Positions 53,576 to 63,160 are shown, counted from the first letter of the stretch. The stretch is 64,000 bases of DNA from Halomonas daqiaonensis (GCF_900109725.1 NZ_FOBC01000018.1:1-64000); one strand, 5' to 3'. The notes: a model not told the origin generated them from the sequence alone. Numbers and translations: made by a program.

Positions 53576-55381
53576 ATGACCGATAACACGCGCAAGATAA
53601 CTCCAGAACGACTGCGTTCGCGCTGGTGGTTCGATAATCCTGAGCATCCAGGCACCACGGCGATCTGTATAGAGCGCTACATGAATTACGGGATAACCCT
53701 CGACGAGCTGACCAGCGGCAAGCCGATCATCGGTGTCTGTCAGTCCGGATCCGACCTGACCCCCTGCAACCGCCACCACATCGAGCTGGTCAAGCGGGTC
53801 AAGGATGGTATCCGTGCCGCCGGGGGTGTGCCCTTCGAGTTTCCCATGCACCCCATCCACGAGAACGCACGCCGACCCACGGCGGCGTTGGATCGAAACC
53901 TTGCCTACCTAGGCCTGGTCGAGGTGCTCCATGGCTATCCGTTGGACGGGGTGGTGTTCACCACCGGTTGCGACAAGACGACCCCGGCGGCCTTGATGGC
54001 CGGGGCCACTGTGAACATCCCCGCCATCGTGCTCTCTGGCGGGCCGATGTTGAATGGCTGGCGCGACAACGAACGCGTTGGCTCGGGAACCATCATCTGG
54101 GAGCTGCGCAAGCGCCTGGCTGCCGGCGATATCGATTACGACGAGTTCCTGGCGCGTGGTGCCGATTCGGCGCCCTCGGTGGGCCATTGCAATACCATGG
54201 GCACCGCCTCGACCATGAATTCCATGGCCGAGGTACTGGGCATGAGCCTGCCCGGTTCGGCGATGATTCCGGCGCCCTACAAGGAGCGCCCGATCGTCGC
54301 CTACCAGACCGGTGAGCGTATCGTCGAGATGGTCTGGGAGGACCTGCGGCCGCTGGACATCCTGACCCGTGAGGCGTTCGAGAACGCCATCGTGGTCTGC
54401 TCGGCTCTGGGTGGCTCTACCAATGCCCCCATCCATATCAACGCCATCGCCCGGCATAGCGGCATCGAGCTGACCAACGACGACTGGCAGGCACTGGGCC
54501 ATGAGATCCCGCTGCTGGCCAATGTCATGCCGGCGGGGGCCTATCTCTCCGAGGAGTTTCACCGTGCCGGTGGCGTGCCCGCCGTGGTGCATGAACTGCT
54601 CGCTGCCGGACGGCTCAACGGCGATTCCCTGACCGTCAACGGCCAAACACTCGCCGCTAACGTGCAGGGTTGCGAGACCCGCGATACCGAGGTGATCCGT
54701 CGCTACGACAATCCCCTGGTCGAGCATGCCGGTTTCCTCAATCTCAAAGGCAACCTCTTCGACTCGGCGCTGATGAAAACAAGCGTGATTTCCCGGGAAT
54801 TTCGCCGACGCTTCCTCGAGGACAGCGAAGACCCGAATGCCTTCGAGAGCAAGGTGGTGGTCTTCGACGGCTCCGAAGATTACCACGCCCGAATCGACGA
54901 CCCCGAACTCGGTATCGACGAGCGTACCCTGCTGGTGATGCGCGGCGCGGGTCCCGTCGGCCACCCGGGCGGTGCCGAGGTAGTGAATATGCAGCCACCG
55001 GAAGCCCTGATCCGGCGCGGTATCGAATCGCTGCCGTGCCTGGGGGATGGTCGCCAGTCGGGTACCTCTGGCTCGCCATCGATTCTCAATGCTTCCCCGG
55101 AGGCTGCCACCGGCGGCGGTCTGGCCCTGCTCGAGGATGGCGACCGGCTACGCATCGATCTGACGAGTGGCGAAGTCCGCCTCCTGGTCGACGACAGCGA
55201 GATCATGGCGCGGCGCGAACGTCTCGAGAAAGCGGGCGGCTACCGTTATCCGGATCACCAGACCCCCTGGCAGGAGATTCAGCGCGGCCTGGTCGAACCC
55301 CTCGACCGCGGCATGATCCTGACGACGGCGACGCAGTATCGTGACGTGGCCCGCAGGAGCCCGCCGCGGGACAACCACTGA
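53576..55381 (+). CDS. IlvD/Edd-family D-xylonate dehydratase-like
   Basis: This 601-residue enzyme is a second IlvD/Edd dehydratase, resembling XylD of Caulobacter and the D-xylonate dehydratases (EC 4.2.1.82). Cysteines that would ligate a [2Fe-2S] cluster lie in [29 protein letters not shown] and [13 protein letters not shown] 53576 was chosen behind CAGGAG; the upstream frame crosses the 78-base gap after the first dehydratase. It gives 2-keto-3-deoxy-D-xylonate, which AraD1-type enzymes can also dehydrate, so both pentonates would merge at 2,5-dioxopentanoate. Confidence 0.83.
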   Translation: MTDNTRKITPERLRSRWWFDNPEHPGTTAICIERYMNYGITLDELTSGKPIIGVCQSGSDLTPCNRHHIELVKRVKDGIRAAGGVPFEFPMHPIHENARRPTAALDRNLAYLGLVEVLHGYPLDGVVFTTGCDKTTPAALMAGATVNIPAIVLSGGPMLNGWRDNERVGSGTIIWELRKRLAAGDIDYDEFLARGADSAPSVGHCNTMGTASTMNSMAEVLGMSLPGSAMIPAPYKERPIVAYQTGERIVEMVWEDLRPLDILTREAFENAIVVCSALGGSTNAPIHINAIARHSGIELTNDDWQALGHEIPLLANVMPAGAYLSEEFHRAGGVPAVVHELLAAGRLNGDSLTVNGQTLAANVQGCETRDTEVIRRYDNPLVEHAGFLNLKGNLFDSALMKTSVISREFRRRFLEDSEDPNAFESKVVVFDGSEDYHARIDDPELGIDERTLLVMRGAGPVGHPGGAEVVNMQPPEALIRRGIESLPCLGDGRQSGTSGSPSILNASPEAATGGGLALLEDGDRLRIDLTSGEVRLLVDDSEIMARRERLEKAGGYRYPDHQTPWQEIQRGLVEPLDRGMILTTATQYRDVARRSPPRDNH

Positions 55382-55385
55382 GGCC

Positions 55386-56138
55386 TCAGCGGGCCAGCCA
55401 GCCGCCGTCTACCGCCAAGGCGTGACCATTGACGTAGGCGGCTGCCGGCGAGCAGAGGAAGACCACCGCCCCGGCCAGGTCTTCCGGCTTTCCCCAACGC
55501 CCTGCGGGAATACGGTCGAGTATCTCTGCACTGCGCTGCTCGTCCTCGCGCAGGGCCTGGGTATTGTCTGTGGCCATGTAGCCCGGGGCGATGGCGTTGA
55601 CGGTGATGTCGTGGGTCGCCCATTCGTTGGCCAGCAGGCGAGTCAGGCCGAGGATGCCACTCTTGCTGGCGGTATAGGAAGGTACGCGGATGCCCCCCTG
55701 GAAGGAGAGTACCGAGGCGATGTTGACGATTCGCCCCGGTGCCTGGCGCTCAACCAGGTGGCGAGCGACCTGCTGGGCGAGGAAGAAGGCCGCCTTGAGG
55801 TTGACGTCGACCACGGCGTCCCAGTCTTCTTCCGAGAATTCCAGCGCCGGCGCCCGCCGTATGGTGCCGGCATTGTTGACTAGAATATCCAGCTGTTTGG
55901 CGGCTTCCAGTGCCCGTGCGACGATCTCCCCCGGCGTGTCCTTATCGAGTTCAGCCTGAACGTCGAAGAAGCGCCGACCCTGGGCTTCCACCGCGGCGCG
56001 TGTCTCGTGCGCAGGGCTGCGGTTCACGCCGACAATGTCGGCTCCGGCTTCTGCCAGGGCCACGGCCATGGCCTGACCGAGTCCCTTGTTGCAGCCGGTG
56101 ACCATGGCCACCTGGCCTTTCAGCGAGAAAAGTGTCAT
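55386..56138 (-). CDS. kduD: 2-dehydro-3-deoxy-D-gluconate 5-dehydrogenase
   Basis: This 250-residue SDR matches KduD (EC 1.1.1.127) in GQVAMVTGCNKGLGQAMAVALAEAGADIVGV, NNAGTIRRAPALEF, and the catalytic Ser/Tyr in SVLSFQGGIRVPSYTASKSG. It interconverts KDG and 2,5-diketo-3-deoxygluconate in hexuronate/pectin-type catabolism. An AAGGAGG site precedes the start. It lies downstream of kdgK on the same strand with two decayed genes between them. Confidence 0.92.
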   Translation of the reverse strand: MTLFSLKGQVAMVTGCNKGLGQAMAVALAEAGADIVGVNRSPAHETRAAVEAQGRRFFDVQAELDKDTPGEIVARALEAAKQLDILVNNAGTIRRAPALEFSEEDWDAVVDVNLKAAFFLAQQVARHLVERQAPGRIVNIASVLSFQGGIRVPSYTASKSGILGLTRLLANEWATHDITVNAIAPGYMATDNTQALREDEQRSAEILDRIPAGRWGKPEDLAGAVVFLCSPAAAYVNGHALAVDGGWLAR

Positions 56139-56176
56139 CCAGCGAGCCTCCTTAGAACGGAAAATGGCCGGGCATT

Positions 56177-56419
56177 TCAGGTCCGGATTGGGGCGGGTTC
56201 GATGAGTCCGCTTATGACCCGCAGGAGTTCGCTGGCGTGACGGATGCCTATGGCCCCCTCGGAAGTGATTTCCTCGTCGGGGAAGTGATTGAAATGGACG
56301 ACTTGCATGCCGGTAGCCAGGCCGGCGGCCACGCCCACTGCGGCTGATCCAAAATTTAGGAGAGACTCGCCTCCATCCCCATTGCCCTTTAGTTGTACTG
56401 AGGAGACTTCATGATCCAT
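56177..56419 (-). pseudogene. HAD-family phosphatase remnant (C-terminal part)
   Basis: The reading frame of 80 residues contains SAAVGVAAGLATGMQVVHFN followed by HFPDEEITSEGAIGIRHASE, which is the motif-4 and C-terminal end of a HAD subfamily IA phosphatase (phosphoglycolate/sugar phosphatase type). The catalytic DxD motif and cap domain are missing, and the first 24 residues are unrelated sequence. It lies in the kdgK-kduD interval next to another deleted gene, so one set of deletions may have removed both. Confidence 0.65.
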
Positions 56420-56584
56420 GGCGCTTTTCCCAGGCCGCCTCGTCGACCATCATGCCCAGCGTCTTGCCGTGGACGTCACTCCCGAAGTGCGTCTCGCCGA
56501 TGCTTGCCTGCCAGTCGCCGTGTCTTACGAACTCGGCAAGTTGTGCTTCGTTGAGGCGTCCGTAAGCCAGGATTTTTTTGTCAT
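56409..56584 (-). pseudogene. Internally deleted, frameshifted ghrB/tkrA paralogue
   Basis: Three separate pieces of a 2-hydroxyacid dehydrogenase like that at 7133-8113 are joined head to tail: the N-terminus (KILAYGRLNEAQLAEF), a middle piece (RHGDWQASIGETHFGSDVHG then KTLGM), and the C-terminus (VDEAAWEK). The intact gene has KRILAYGRLNDEQLAQL, KRGEWQTGIGPEHFGSDVHG and VNEAAWRSV. So two internal deletions are seen. The start ATG overlaps the kdgK stop (ATGA), and a run of seven A residues after it puts the rest out of frame. The enzyme cannot be made. Confidence 0.8.
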
Positions 56585-57567
56585 GATGGTTCTCCCAGAT
56601 TGGCTTCCAGTTCAGCGAGTCGCTCGCGGTGGGGAAGGCCCTCCATGTCGCCGATCACCTGGACTGCCTCGGCGCCAATCAGGTTGCCGCGGCGTACCGC
56701 TTCCCGGGGAGAGCGGCCGTCGAGCAGGGCACTGATAACGCCCACGGCGAAGCCATCGCCGGCCCCCACGGTGTCAACTATCTTGGCGACCGGGAAGCCG
56801 GGCAGGGTGAAGCTTTCTTTGCTGCCCCCTAGGTGGCCACGGTAGTAACTGCCCTCGGGACCCAGCTTGATGATCACCGCCTTGGCCCCACGTTCAAGAT
56901 AGAAGTCGGCGATCGCCTCGGGGCTGTCATGTCCGGTGAGCAGCCGGCCCTCGGCCAGGCCGGGCAGCACCCAGTCGGCCCTGGCCGCCAGGGCGTTCAG
57001 GGTTTTGCACATCTCGGCCTCGCTTGGCCACAGGCTGGGGCGCAGGTTGGGGTCGAAGGAGATGCTGACGCCTGCTTCCCGTGCTTGTTCCAGCATATGG
57101 TAGGACAACTCCCGGGCCCTGACGGAGAGCGCCGGGGGGATGCCGGTGGCGTGCAGGTGGCGTGCCGCGGTGAAGTCCACCTCGGCGGCATCGTCCAGGC
57201 AGAGCTGGCTGGCGGCGCTGTTGCGACGAAAGTATTCGACCCGTGGGTCAGCGCCGCCGTCGGCTCGCTCCTTGAAGACCAGGCCGGTGGCATGTTCCGT
57301 GTCGCTGATCAGGTGGCGGCAGTCCAGCCCCTCTTGCTCTAGGGTACGGCGGATGAAGGTGCCGAAGCCGTCATCGCCGACCCGACTCAGCCAGCCTACG
57401 TGGAAGCCCAGTCGTGCCAGGCCGATGGCAACATTGGTGTCGGCACCGGCGATGCGCCGCTGGAAGGTCTCGACCTCGGCCAGTTCGCCAGGGGTCTCGG
57501 CGACGAACATTGTCATGGCCTCACCGAAGGCAAGGATTTCCGGAGCGGGAGAAGCAGGGGCGGACAT
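56581..57567 (-). CDS. kdgK: 2-keto-3-deoxygluconate kinase
   Basis: This 328-residue PfkB-family kinase phosphorylates KDG to KDPG (EC 2.7.1.45). The N-terminal GGADTNVAIGLARLG-type motif is present as IAGADTNVAIGLARLG, and the C-terminal signature with the catalytic Asp is DTVGAGDGFAVGVISALL. It takes KDG from altronate dehydratase and KduD. The start at 57567 follows GAGG. Its stop codon overlaps the start of the decayed ghrB paralogue, so an intact two-gene kdgK-ghrB operon once stood here. Confidence 0.92.
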   Translation of the reverse strand: MSAPASPAPEILAFGEAMTMFVAETPGELAEVETFQRRIAGADTNVAIGLARLGFHVGWLSRVGDDGFGTFIRRTLEQEGLDCRHLISDTEHATGLVFKERADGGADPRVEYFRRNSAASQLCLDDAAEVDFTAARHLHATGIPPALSVRARELSYHMLEQAREAGVSISFDPNLRPSLWPSEAEMCKTLNALAARADWVLPGLAEGRLLTGHDSPEAIADFYLERGAKAVIIKLGPEGSYYRGHLGGSKESFTLPGFPVAKIVDTVGAGDGFAVGVISALLDGRSPREAVRRGNLIGAEAVQVIGDMEGLPHRERLAELEANLGEPS

Positions 57568-58104
57568 GGGATACCTCGCAGTGTCGTAAAGTGTTGCCGG
57601 TACTTCTTGGCGCTGGGTAGGCTGCCAACGTCAGGGGCCATGTGACAGAAGGGTTCTTAGACGTTTCTTGTAGATTTGGCCTGATCAAGCAGGTGTCCAC
57701 TACCAATCAGGTAGATCATCGCGATGAAATTGGCCTCGTTCCGGTCGCCACGTGTGCGCGACTTGCTCGCCTGGAATGAACTGTTCATGCCTTTTAGACG
57801 TGCGTTGGTCAGGCCGGAAATGCAGCACCTTACCACCTGCTCGCCGTGGCGCTCCAGCGTCGTCAGGGCCTTCGCCGTCGGCTTGAGAAGCCGCTGGTCG
57901 GCAACCGTCTTCCGCATCTCCGAGAAAACCGGCACGGTTCTCGGTCATTGAGACCGACGACCCTACAAAAATGACATGCCAAATCACGACGCCTTGCGCT
58001 ACATTTGTAGGGGGAACTTGTCTAATCACGACAAACAGACACAGGCAAGCGTCCAGATAGCGACATAATAATAACCTGTGTACGCTCCTCACAGGAGTCT
58101 AGCC
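57568..58104. other. IS scar and control region between kdgK and gbdR
   Basis: This 537-base stretch holds the ISL3 transposase scar (57657-57935) and the promoter region of the GbdR-like gene. Two copies of ATCACGAC lie at about 57978-57985 and 58024-58031. CCCTACAAAAATG (near 57961) and CATTTGTAGGG (near 58003) form an imperfect inverted repeat that could be an IS end or an operator. No intact gene is seen. Confidence 0.4.
57657..57935 (-). pseudogene. ISL3-family transposase remnant (C-terminal end)
   Basis: The 92-residue frame matches the last part of ISL3-type transposases: GLTNARLKGMNSSFQASKSR followed by TRGDRNEANFIAMIYLIGSG. Intact members have a catalytic Glu in the TNxxLEGxN motif, while here it is Lys (ARLKGMN). 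The N-terminal domains and other catalytic residues are absent, so it is a dead fragment. Confidence 0.75.
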
Positions 58105-59256
58105 ATGACCCTCCCCTCTCAGGTATCGCACAAGCCGGCCGCTCCGCATTCCATCGGATTCCTGCTGCTGGAAAATTTCACCCTTTTCTCTCTGGCTTCA
58201 GCCATTGAGCCGTTGCGCATGGCCAATCAGCTGGCCGGGCGCGAGCTATATCGCTGGTATACGCTCAGCGTCGACGGCCAACCGATAAGAGCAAGCGATG
58301 GCTTGCAGGTCACTCCCGATGCGGCGCTCTCGGTGCCGTTGAGTCTCGACATGGTCATCGTCTGTGGCGGCGTCGGACCCAATCGCAGCGTGCAGCGTGA
58401 GCATATCGCCTGGCTGCAGTCCCAGGCTCGTCTATCGCGACACCTGGGTGCCATTTGTACCGGCAGCTGGGCGCTGGCCAAGGCAGGCTTGCTGGATGGC
58501 TACGAGGCAAGCATCCACTGGGAGTGCTTGGCGGCCATGCAGGAGGCCTTCCCGCGGGTGATACTGACGCCGCGGCTGTTCTCTATCGATCGCGACCGTG
58601 TCTCCTCTTCCGGTGGCACTGCACCACTGGACATGATGCTCACCCTGATCAGTCGTCATCACGGGCGGGAGCTTGCCGCCGGCATCTCGGAGATGTTCAT
58701 CTGCGATCGGGTGCGCGGGGAGAGCGACCAACAGCGAGTACCACTAAAACATGTGCTCGGTACCACCCAGCCCAAGCTGCTGGAGATCGTCGCCCTGATG
58801 GAAGCCAATCTGGAGGAGCCCATCGGGCTCGACGAATTGGCGGACTATGTCGATCTGTCGCGTCGCCAGCTCGAGCGGCTGTTTCAGAAACATCTACTCT
58901 GTGCGCCGTCGCGCTACTACCTCAAGCTGCGTCTGACCCGCGCCCGCCAGTTGCTCAAGCAGACCTCCTTCTCGATCATCGATGTGGCTTCTGCCTGCGG
59001 CTTCGTCTCCACGCCGCATTTTTCCAAGTGCTATCGCGAGTTCTTCGGCATACCGCCCCGGGATGAACGACTGGGGATCACCACGCCGGAATTCTCGCCG
59101 CCGACCCTGAAGAAGGAAGACGCTACCCTGTTGAAGTCCGCCACCTTCGAGCCGCTGTCGGCGGGACCGCCCTCCAGCGCCGGGGTTGCCCTCGACCAGG
59201 CACGGGGCGAGCCCACTTACGCCAGCGTCAAGATCAAGCAGGGAGAGGGAGTGTGA
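58105..59256 (+). CDS. gbdR: GbdR-like AraC-family regulator with GATase-1-like domain
   Basis: This 383-residue protein has an N-terminal DJ-1/PfpI (GATase-1-like) ligand domain (residues 14-200, with GFLLLENFTLFSLASAIEPLRMAN and ICTGSWALAKAGLLDG) and a C-terminal AraC-type HTH (residues 230-325, with LDELADYVDLSRRQLERLFQ and CGFVSTPHFSKCYREFFG). This is the GlxA/GbdR layout. In Pseudomonas GbdR senses glycine betaine or dimethylglycine and activates the dgc genes. Here it is directly upstream of the same gene set. The C-terminal extension of about 60 residues is variable. Confidence 0.85.
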   Translation: MTLPSQVSHKPAAPHSIGFLLLENFTLFSLASAIEPLRMANQLAGRELYRWYTLSVDGQPIRASDGLQVTPDAALSVPLSLDMVIVCGGVGPNRSVQREHIAWLQSQARLSRHLGAICTGSWALAKAGLLDGYEASIHWECLAAMQEAFPRVILTPRLFSIDRDRVSSSGGTAPLDMMLTLISRHHGRELAAGISEMFICDRVRGESDQQRVPLKHVLGTTQPKLLEIVALMEANLEEPIGLDELADYVDLSRRQLERLFQKHLLCAPSRYYLKLRLTRARQLLKQTSFSIIDVASACGFVSTPHFSKCYREFFGIPPRDERLGITTPEFSPPTLKKEDATLLKSATFEPLSAGPPSSAGVALDQARGEPTYASVKIKQGEGV

Positions 59257-59360
59257 CGGTCTCCGGTGCTACTCACCTGACCTCGTAAAGGAAGCGCCCC
59301 GGGGCTGAACTGCCATCAGGGGAGACCAGGCTCGTCGTGATTGCGTCCGCCATGACGTTT

Positions 59361-59387
59361 TTGGAATTCTCACCGTCGCTTCCAAAC
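59361..59387. promoter_or_regulatory. Inverted repeat upstream of the dipeptidase gene
   Basis: TTTGGAA (59361-59367) and TTCCAAA (59381-59387) are perfect 7-base arms 13 bases apart, about 65 bases upstream of the dipeptidase start. It could be a regulator site, for example for the GbdR-like protein; that link is a guess. Confidence 0.35.
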
Positions 59388-59451
59388 GCCGATTCGGGGT
59401 TGGCCAGGGATATGCTGCCGGCAAGTCCATAACAACGCCGGAGCCTTCCCC

Positions 59452-60429
59452 ATGACCCCACGTGAGCTGCATGACGATGCCATCGTTATCGATGGCCTGA
59501 TTATCGCCAAATGGAACCGCGAGCTGCTGGAGGATATGCATCGCGGTGGCCTGACCGCTGCCAACTGCACTGTCTCGGTGTGGGAGGGTTTCCAGGCCAC
59601 CGTCGACAATATCGTCAGGTCCAGCTCGCTGATGGCCGAATGCAGCGACCTGGTGCGTCCCGTGCGCACCACCGCCGATATCACCCGCGCCAAGGAGGAG
59701 GGCAAGACCGGCATCATCTTCGGCTTCCAGAATGCCCATGCCTTCGAGGATCAAATCGGCTACGTCGAGGTCTTCAAGCAGCTCGGCGTGGGTATCGTGC
59801 AGATGTGCTACAACACCCAGAACCTGGTAGGTACCGGTTGTTACGAACGTGATGGCGGGCTTTCCGGCTTCGGTCACGAGATCGTCGCCGAGATGAACCG
59901 GGTAGGCATCATGTGCGATCTCTCCCATGTCGGCGCCAGGACCTCCGAGGAGGTGATTCTCGCTTCCAATAAGCCCGTCTGCTACTCCCACTGCCTGCCC
60001 TCCGGTCTCAAGGAGCATCCTCGCAATAAGTCCGACGAGGAGCTCAAGTTCATCGCCGACCATGGCGGCTTCGTCGGTGTCACCATGTTCACTCCTTTCC
60101 TGCGTGCCGGCATCGACGCCACCATCGATGATTACGTCGAGGCTATCGGTTACGTGATGAATATCGTTGGTGAGGACGCCATCGGTATCGGCACCGATTT
60201 TACCCAGGGTCATGGTCAGGATTTCTTCGAGTGGTTGACCCACGACAAGGGCTATGCGCGTCGTCTCACCAGCTTCGGCAAGATCATCAATCCCGAAGGC
60301 ATCCGTACGGTTGGCGAGTTCCCCAATCTTACCGAGGCGTTGCTCAGGCACGGCTACAGCGAGCTTCAGGTCAGGAAGATCATGGGCGAGAACTGGGTGC
60401 GGGTCCTCAAGGATGTCTGGGGCGCCTGA
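59452..60429 (+). CDS. Membrane-dipeptidase-family metallohydrolase of the dgc cluster
   Basis: This 325-residue protein belongs to the renal/membrane dipeptidase (peptidase M19) family. Metal-binding positions are indicated by HDDAIVIDGL, IIFGFQNAHAFED, CDLSHVGARTSEEVI, CYSHCLPSG and IGIGTDFTQGHG. In Pseudomonas the same gene (PA5396 type) precedes the dimethylglycine demethylase genes under GbdR control. A substrate has not been settled for that family. GGAG precedes ATG 59452. It begins the dgc operon here. Confidence 0.85.
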   Translation: MTPRELHDDAIVIDGLIIAKWNRELLEDMHRGGLTAANCTVSVWEGFQATVDNIVRSSSLMAECSDLVRPVRTTADITRAKEEGKTGIIFGFQNAHAFEDQIGYVEVFKQLGVGIVQMCYNTQNLVGTGCYERDGGLSGFGHEIVAEMNRVGIMCDLSHVGARTSEEVILASNKPVCYSHCLPSGLKEHPRNKSDEELKFIADHGGFVGVTMFTPFLRAGIDATIDDYVEAIGYVMNIVGEDAIGIGTDFTQGHGQDFFEWLTHDKGYARRLTSFGKIINPEGIRTVGEFPNLTEALLRHGYSELQVRKIMGENWVRVLKDVWGA

Positions 60430-60522
60430 TGGCCAGCTAAGGGCCGCGAGCGTTTCCCGCAGCCCCTCTCGATAGTTCATAGAACCCTGATGCTTATAAC
60501 GACAATTCCGAGGAAAGTACCC

Positions 60523-61074
60523 GTGACCAAAATAGCCCCTGAACTGCCCATCGAGGTGGACGTAGAGACCGGCATCTGGACCACCGATGCGCTGCCGATG
60601 CTCTATGTGCCGCGGCACTTCTTCATCAACAACCACATCGCGGTGGAAGAGGCGCTGGGCGCCGAGAAGTACGCCGAGATTCTCTATCACGCCGGTTACA
60701 AGAGCGCCTGGCACTGGTGCGAAAAGGAGGCCGAACTGCACGGTCTCGAGGGCGTGACGGTATTCGAGCACTACATGACGCGGCTGTCCCAGCGCGGCTG
60801 GGGAAGGTTCATCACCGAAGCGATCGACTTGGAGGCGGGCACCGCCCGAGTGCGCCTTGAGCACAGTGCCTTCGTCTATCAGTTGGGCAAGGTGGATCGC
60901 AAGATCGAGTACATGTTCACCGGCTGGTTCGCCGGTGCCATGGACCAGATCCTGGCCGCACGTGGCAGTGACCTGCGCACTGTCGCCGAGCAGACCCAGA
61001 GTGGCGCCGAGAAGGGGTGCGAGGTCGGCTATTTCGAGGTCAAGCCGCGGTTCGACGCGCAGCAGCAGGGTTGA
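60523..61074 (+). CDS. DUF5943-type protein of the dimethylglycine cluster
   Basis: This 183-residue cytoplasmic protein corresponds by order and size to the PA5397-type gene between the dipeptidase and dgcA. It has WHWCEKEAELHG, VFEHYMTRLSQRGWG and GAMDQILAARG, resembling heme/V4R-like small ligand-binding folds, but no catalytic motif. GTG 60523 was chosen with AGGAAAG five bases before it; ATG 60490 lacks such a site. Function is unknown; linkage to demethylation is by context only. Confidence 0.78.
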   Translation: MTKIAPELPIEVDVETGIWTTDALPMLYVPRHFFINNHIAVEEALGAEKYAEILYHAGYKSAWHWCEKEAELHGLEGVTVFEHYMTRLSQRGWGRFITEAIDLEAGTARVRLEHSAFVYQLGKVDRKIEYMFTGWFAGAMDQILAARGSDLRTVAEQTQSGAEKGCEVGYFEVKPRFDAQQQG

Positions 61075-61087
61075 GGGGACATTCACC

Positions 61088-63160
61088 ATGGCATTCGATG
61101 CAATCTTTCAGCCGATCCAGATCGGCAAGCTCACCATTCGGAACCGGGTGGTCAGCACCGCCCACGCCGAGGTGCATGCCACCGACGGAGGCATGACGAC
61201 TGAGCGCTACGTCAAGTATTACGAGGAGAAGGCCAAGGGCGGCTGTGGCCTGAGCATCTGCGGCGGCTCCTCGGTGGTCTCCATCGACAGCCCACAGGGC
61301 TGGTGGAGCTCGGTGAACCTCTCCACCGATCGCATTATCCCGCACTTCCAGAACCTGGCGGACGCCGTCCACAAGCATGGCGGCAAGATCATGATCCAGA
61401 TCACCCACATGGGTCGCCGCTCGCGCTGGGACGGTTTCGACTGGCCGAGCCTGGTCTCGCCGTCGGGGATCCGTGAGCCGGTGCACCGCTCCACCTGCAA
61501 GACCATCGAGGAGGAGGATATCTGGCGGATCGTCGGGGATTTCGCCCAGGCCGCACGCCGGGCCAAGGCAGGGGGCCTCGACGGCGTTGAGCTTTCCGCC
61601 GTGCACCAGCACCTGATCGACCAGTTCTGGAGCCCGCGGGTCAACAAGCGCGAGGACCAGTGGGGCGGCAGCTTCGAGAACCGCATGCGATTCGGAATGG
61701 AGGTGCTCAAGGCGGTGCGTGCCGAGGTCGGCGACGACTTCGTGGTAGGCATGCGGATCTGCGGTGACGAGTTTCATCCCGATGGCCTTTCCCACGACGA
61801 CATGAAGCAGATCGCCGCCTACTACGATGCCACCGGCCAGGTGGATTTCTTCGGTGTGATCGGCTCGGGCTGCGATACCCACAACACCCTGGCCAACGTG
61901 ATTCCCAACATGTCCTACCCGCCGGAGCCCTTCCTGCACCTGGCGGCAGGCATCAAGGAAGTGGTCAGCGTGCCAGTGATCCATGCCCAGAACATCAAGG
62001 ATCCCAACCAGGCCCAGCGCATCCTCGAGGGCGGCTATGTGGACCTGGTCGGCATGACCCGGGCGCATATCGCCGACCCGCACCTGATCGCCAAGATCAA
62101 GATGGGCCAGGTGGACCAGATCAAGCAGTGCGTGGGCGCCAACTACTGCATCGACCGCCAGTACCAGGGCCTGGACGTGCTGTGCATCCAGAATGCCGCC
62201 ACCTCCCGCGAGTACATGGGCCTGCCGCATATCATCGAGAAGAGCGAAGGGCCCAAGCGCAAGGTCGTGGTGGTGGGCGGTGGTCCCGGGGGCATGGAGG
62301 CGGCCCGCGTCGCTGCCGAGCGCGGCCACGATGTCACCCTGTTCGAGGCCGCCGAGGCGCTCGGCGGCCAGATCAGCATCGCCGCCCAGGCCCCGCAGCG
62401 CGACCAGATCGCCGGCATCACCCGCTGGTTCCAGCTGGAGCTGGCGCGGCTCAAGGTCGACCTGCGCCTGGGGACCCGCGCCGATGAGGCGACGCTGCTC
62501 GATCTCCGCCCGGACATCGTGGTCCTGGCCACCGGCGGTCATCCTTTCCTGGAGCAGGATCCGGCGTGGGGCTACTCGGAGAACCCCGAGGAGAGCCTGG
62601 TGGTGAGCACCTGGGACGTGCTCAACGGCAAGGTGGCCCCGGGCAAGAACGTGCTGATCTACGACACCATCTGCGAATTCTCCGGGCTCTCGGCGGCGGA
62701 CTACCTGGCCGAGAAGGGCGCCAAGGTCGAGATCGTCACCGACGACATCAAGCCGGGTGCCGCGGTGGGGGGGACCACCTTCCCCACCTATTACCGCAGC
62801 CTCTACGACAAGGAGGTGATCATGACCTCCGACCTGCTGCTGCACAAGGTCTACCGGGAAGGCGACGGCCTGGTGGCGGTGCTCGAGAACGAGTACACCG
62901 GTGTTCAGGAGGAGCGAGTGGTCGATCAGGTGGTGGTGGAGAACGGAGTGCGTCCCGACGAGGCGCTCTACTACGCCCTCAAGGAGCAGTCACGCAACCG
63001 CGGCCAGGTCGATCTCGAGGCGCTCTTTGCGATCAAGCCGCAGCCTTGCCTTTCTGAAACGGGCGATGGCTTCCTGCTGTTCCGGCTCGGGGACTGCAAT
63101 GCGCCGCGCAATACTCATGCGGCGATCTACGATGCCCTGCGGATCTGCAAGGATTTTTAA
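61088..63160 (+). CDS. dgcA: Dimethylglycine demethylase subunit DgcA
   Basis: This 690-residue protein has the layout of the 2,4-dienoyl-CoA reductase/trimethylamine dehydrogenase family. It comprises an OYE-type FMN barrel (residues 1-370, with QITHMGRRSRWDGFDWPS and SPRVNKREDQWGGS), a cysteine cluster region (CVGANYCIDRQYQGLDVLCI), and a C-terminal dinucleotide-binding domain (KVVVVGGGPGGMEAARVAAE). In the glycine-betaine pathway it oxidatively demethylates dimethylglycine to sarcosine together with DgcB. ATG 61088 follows GAGGGGAC. The repeats at 63166-63236 separate it from dgcB. Confidence 0.88.
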   Translation: MAFDAIFQPIQIGKLTIRNRVVSTAHAEVHATDGGMTTERYVKYYEEKAKGGCGLSICGGSSVVSIDSPQGWWSSVNLSTDRIIPHFQNLADAVHKHGGKIMIQITHMGRRSRWDGFDWPSLVSPSGIREPVHRSTCKTIEEEDIWRIVGDFAQAARRAKAGGLDGVELSAVHQHLIDQFWSPRVNKREDQWGGSFENRMRFGMEVLKAVRAEVGDDFVVGMRICGDEFHPDGLSHDDMKQIAAYYDATGQVDFFGVIGSGCDTHNTLANVIPNMSYPPEPFLHLAAGIKEVVSVPVIHAQNIKDPNQAQRILEGGYVDLVGMTRAHIADPHLIAKIKMGQVDQIKQCVGANYCIDRQYQGLDVLCIQNAATSREYMGLPHIIEKSEGPKRKVVVVGGGPGGMEAARVAAERGHDVTLFEAAEALGGQISIAAQAPQRDQIAGITRWFQLELARLKVDLRLGTRADEATLLDLRPDIVVLATGGHPFLEQDPAWGYSENPEESLVVSTWDVLNGKVAPGKNVLIYDTICEFSGLSAADYLAEKGAKVEIVTDDIKPGAAVGGTTFPTYYRSLYDKEVIMTSDLLLHKVYREGDGLVAVLENEYTGVQEERVVDQVVVENGVRPDEALYYALKEQSRNRGQVDLEALFAIKPQPCLSETGDGFLLFRLGDCNAPRNTHAAIYDALRICKDF

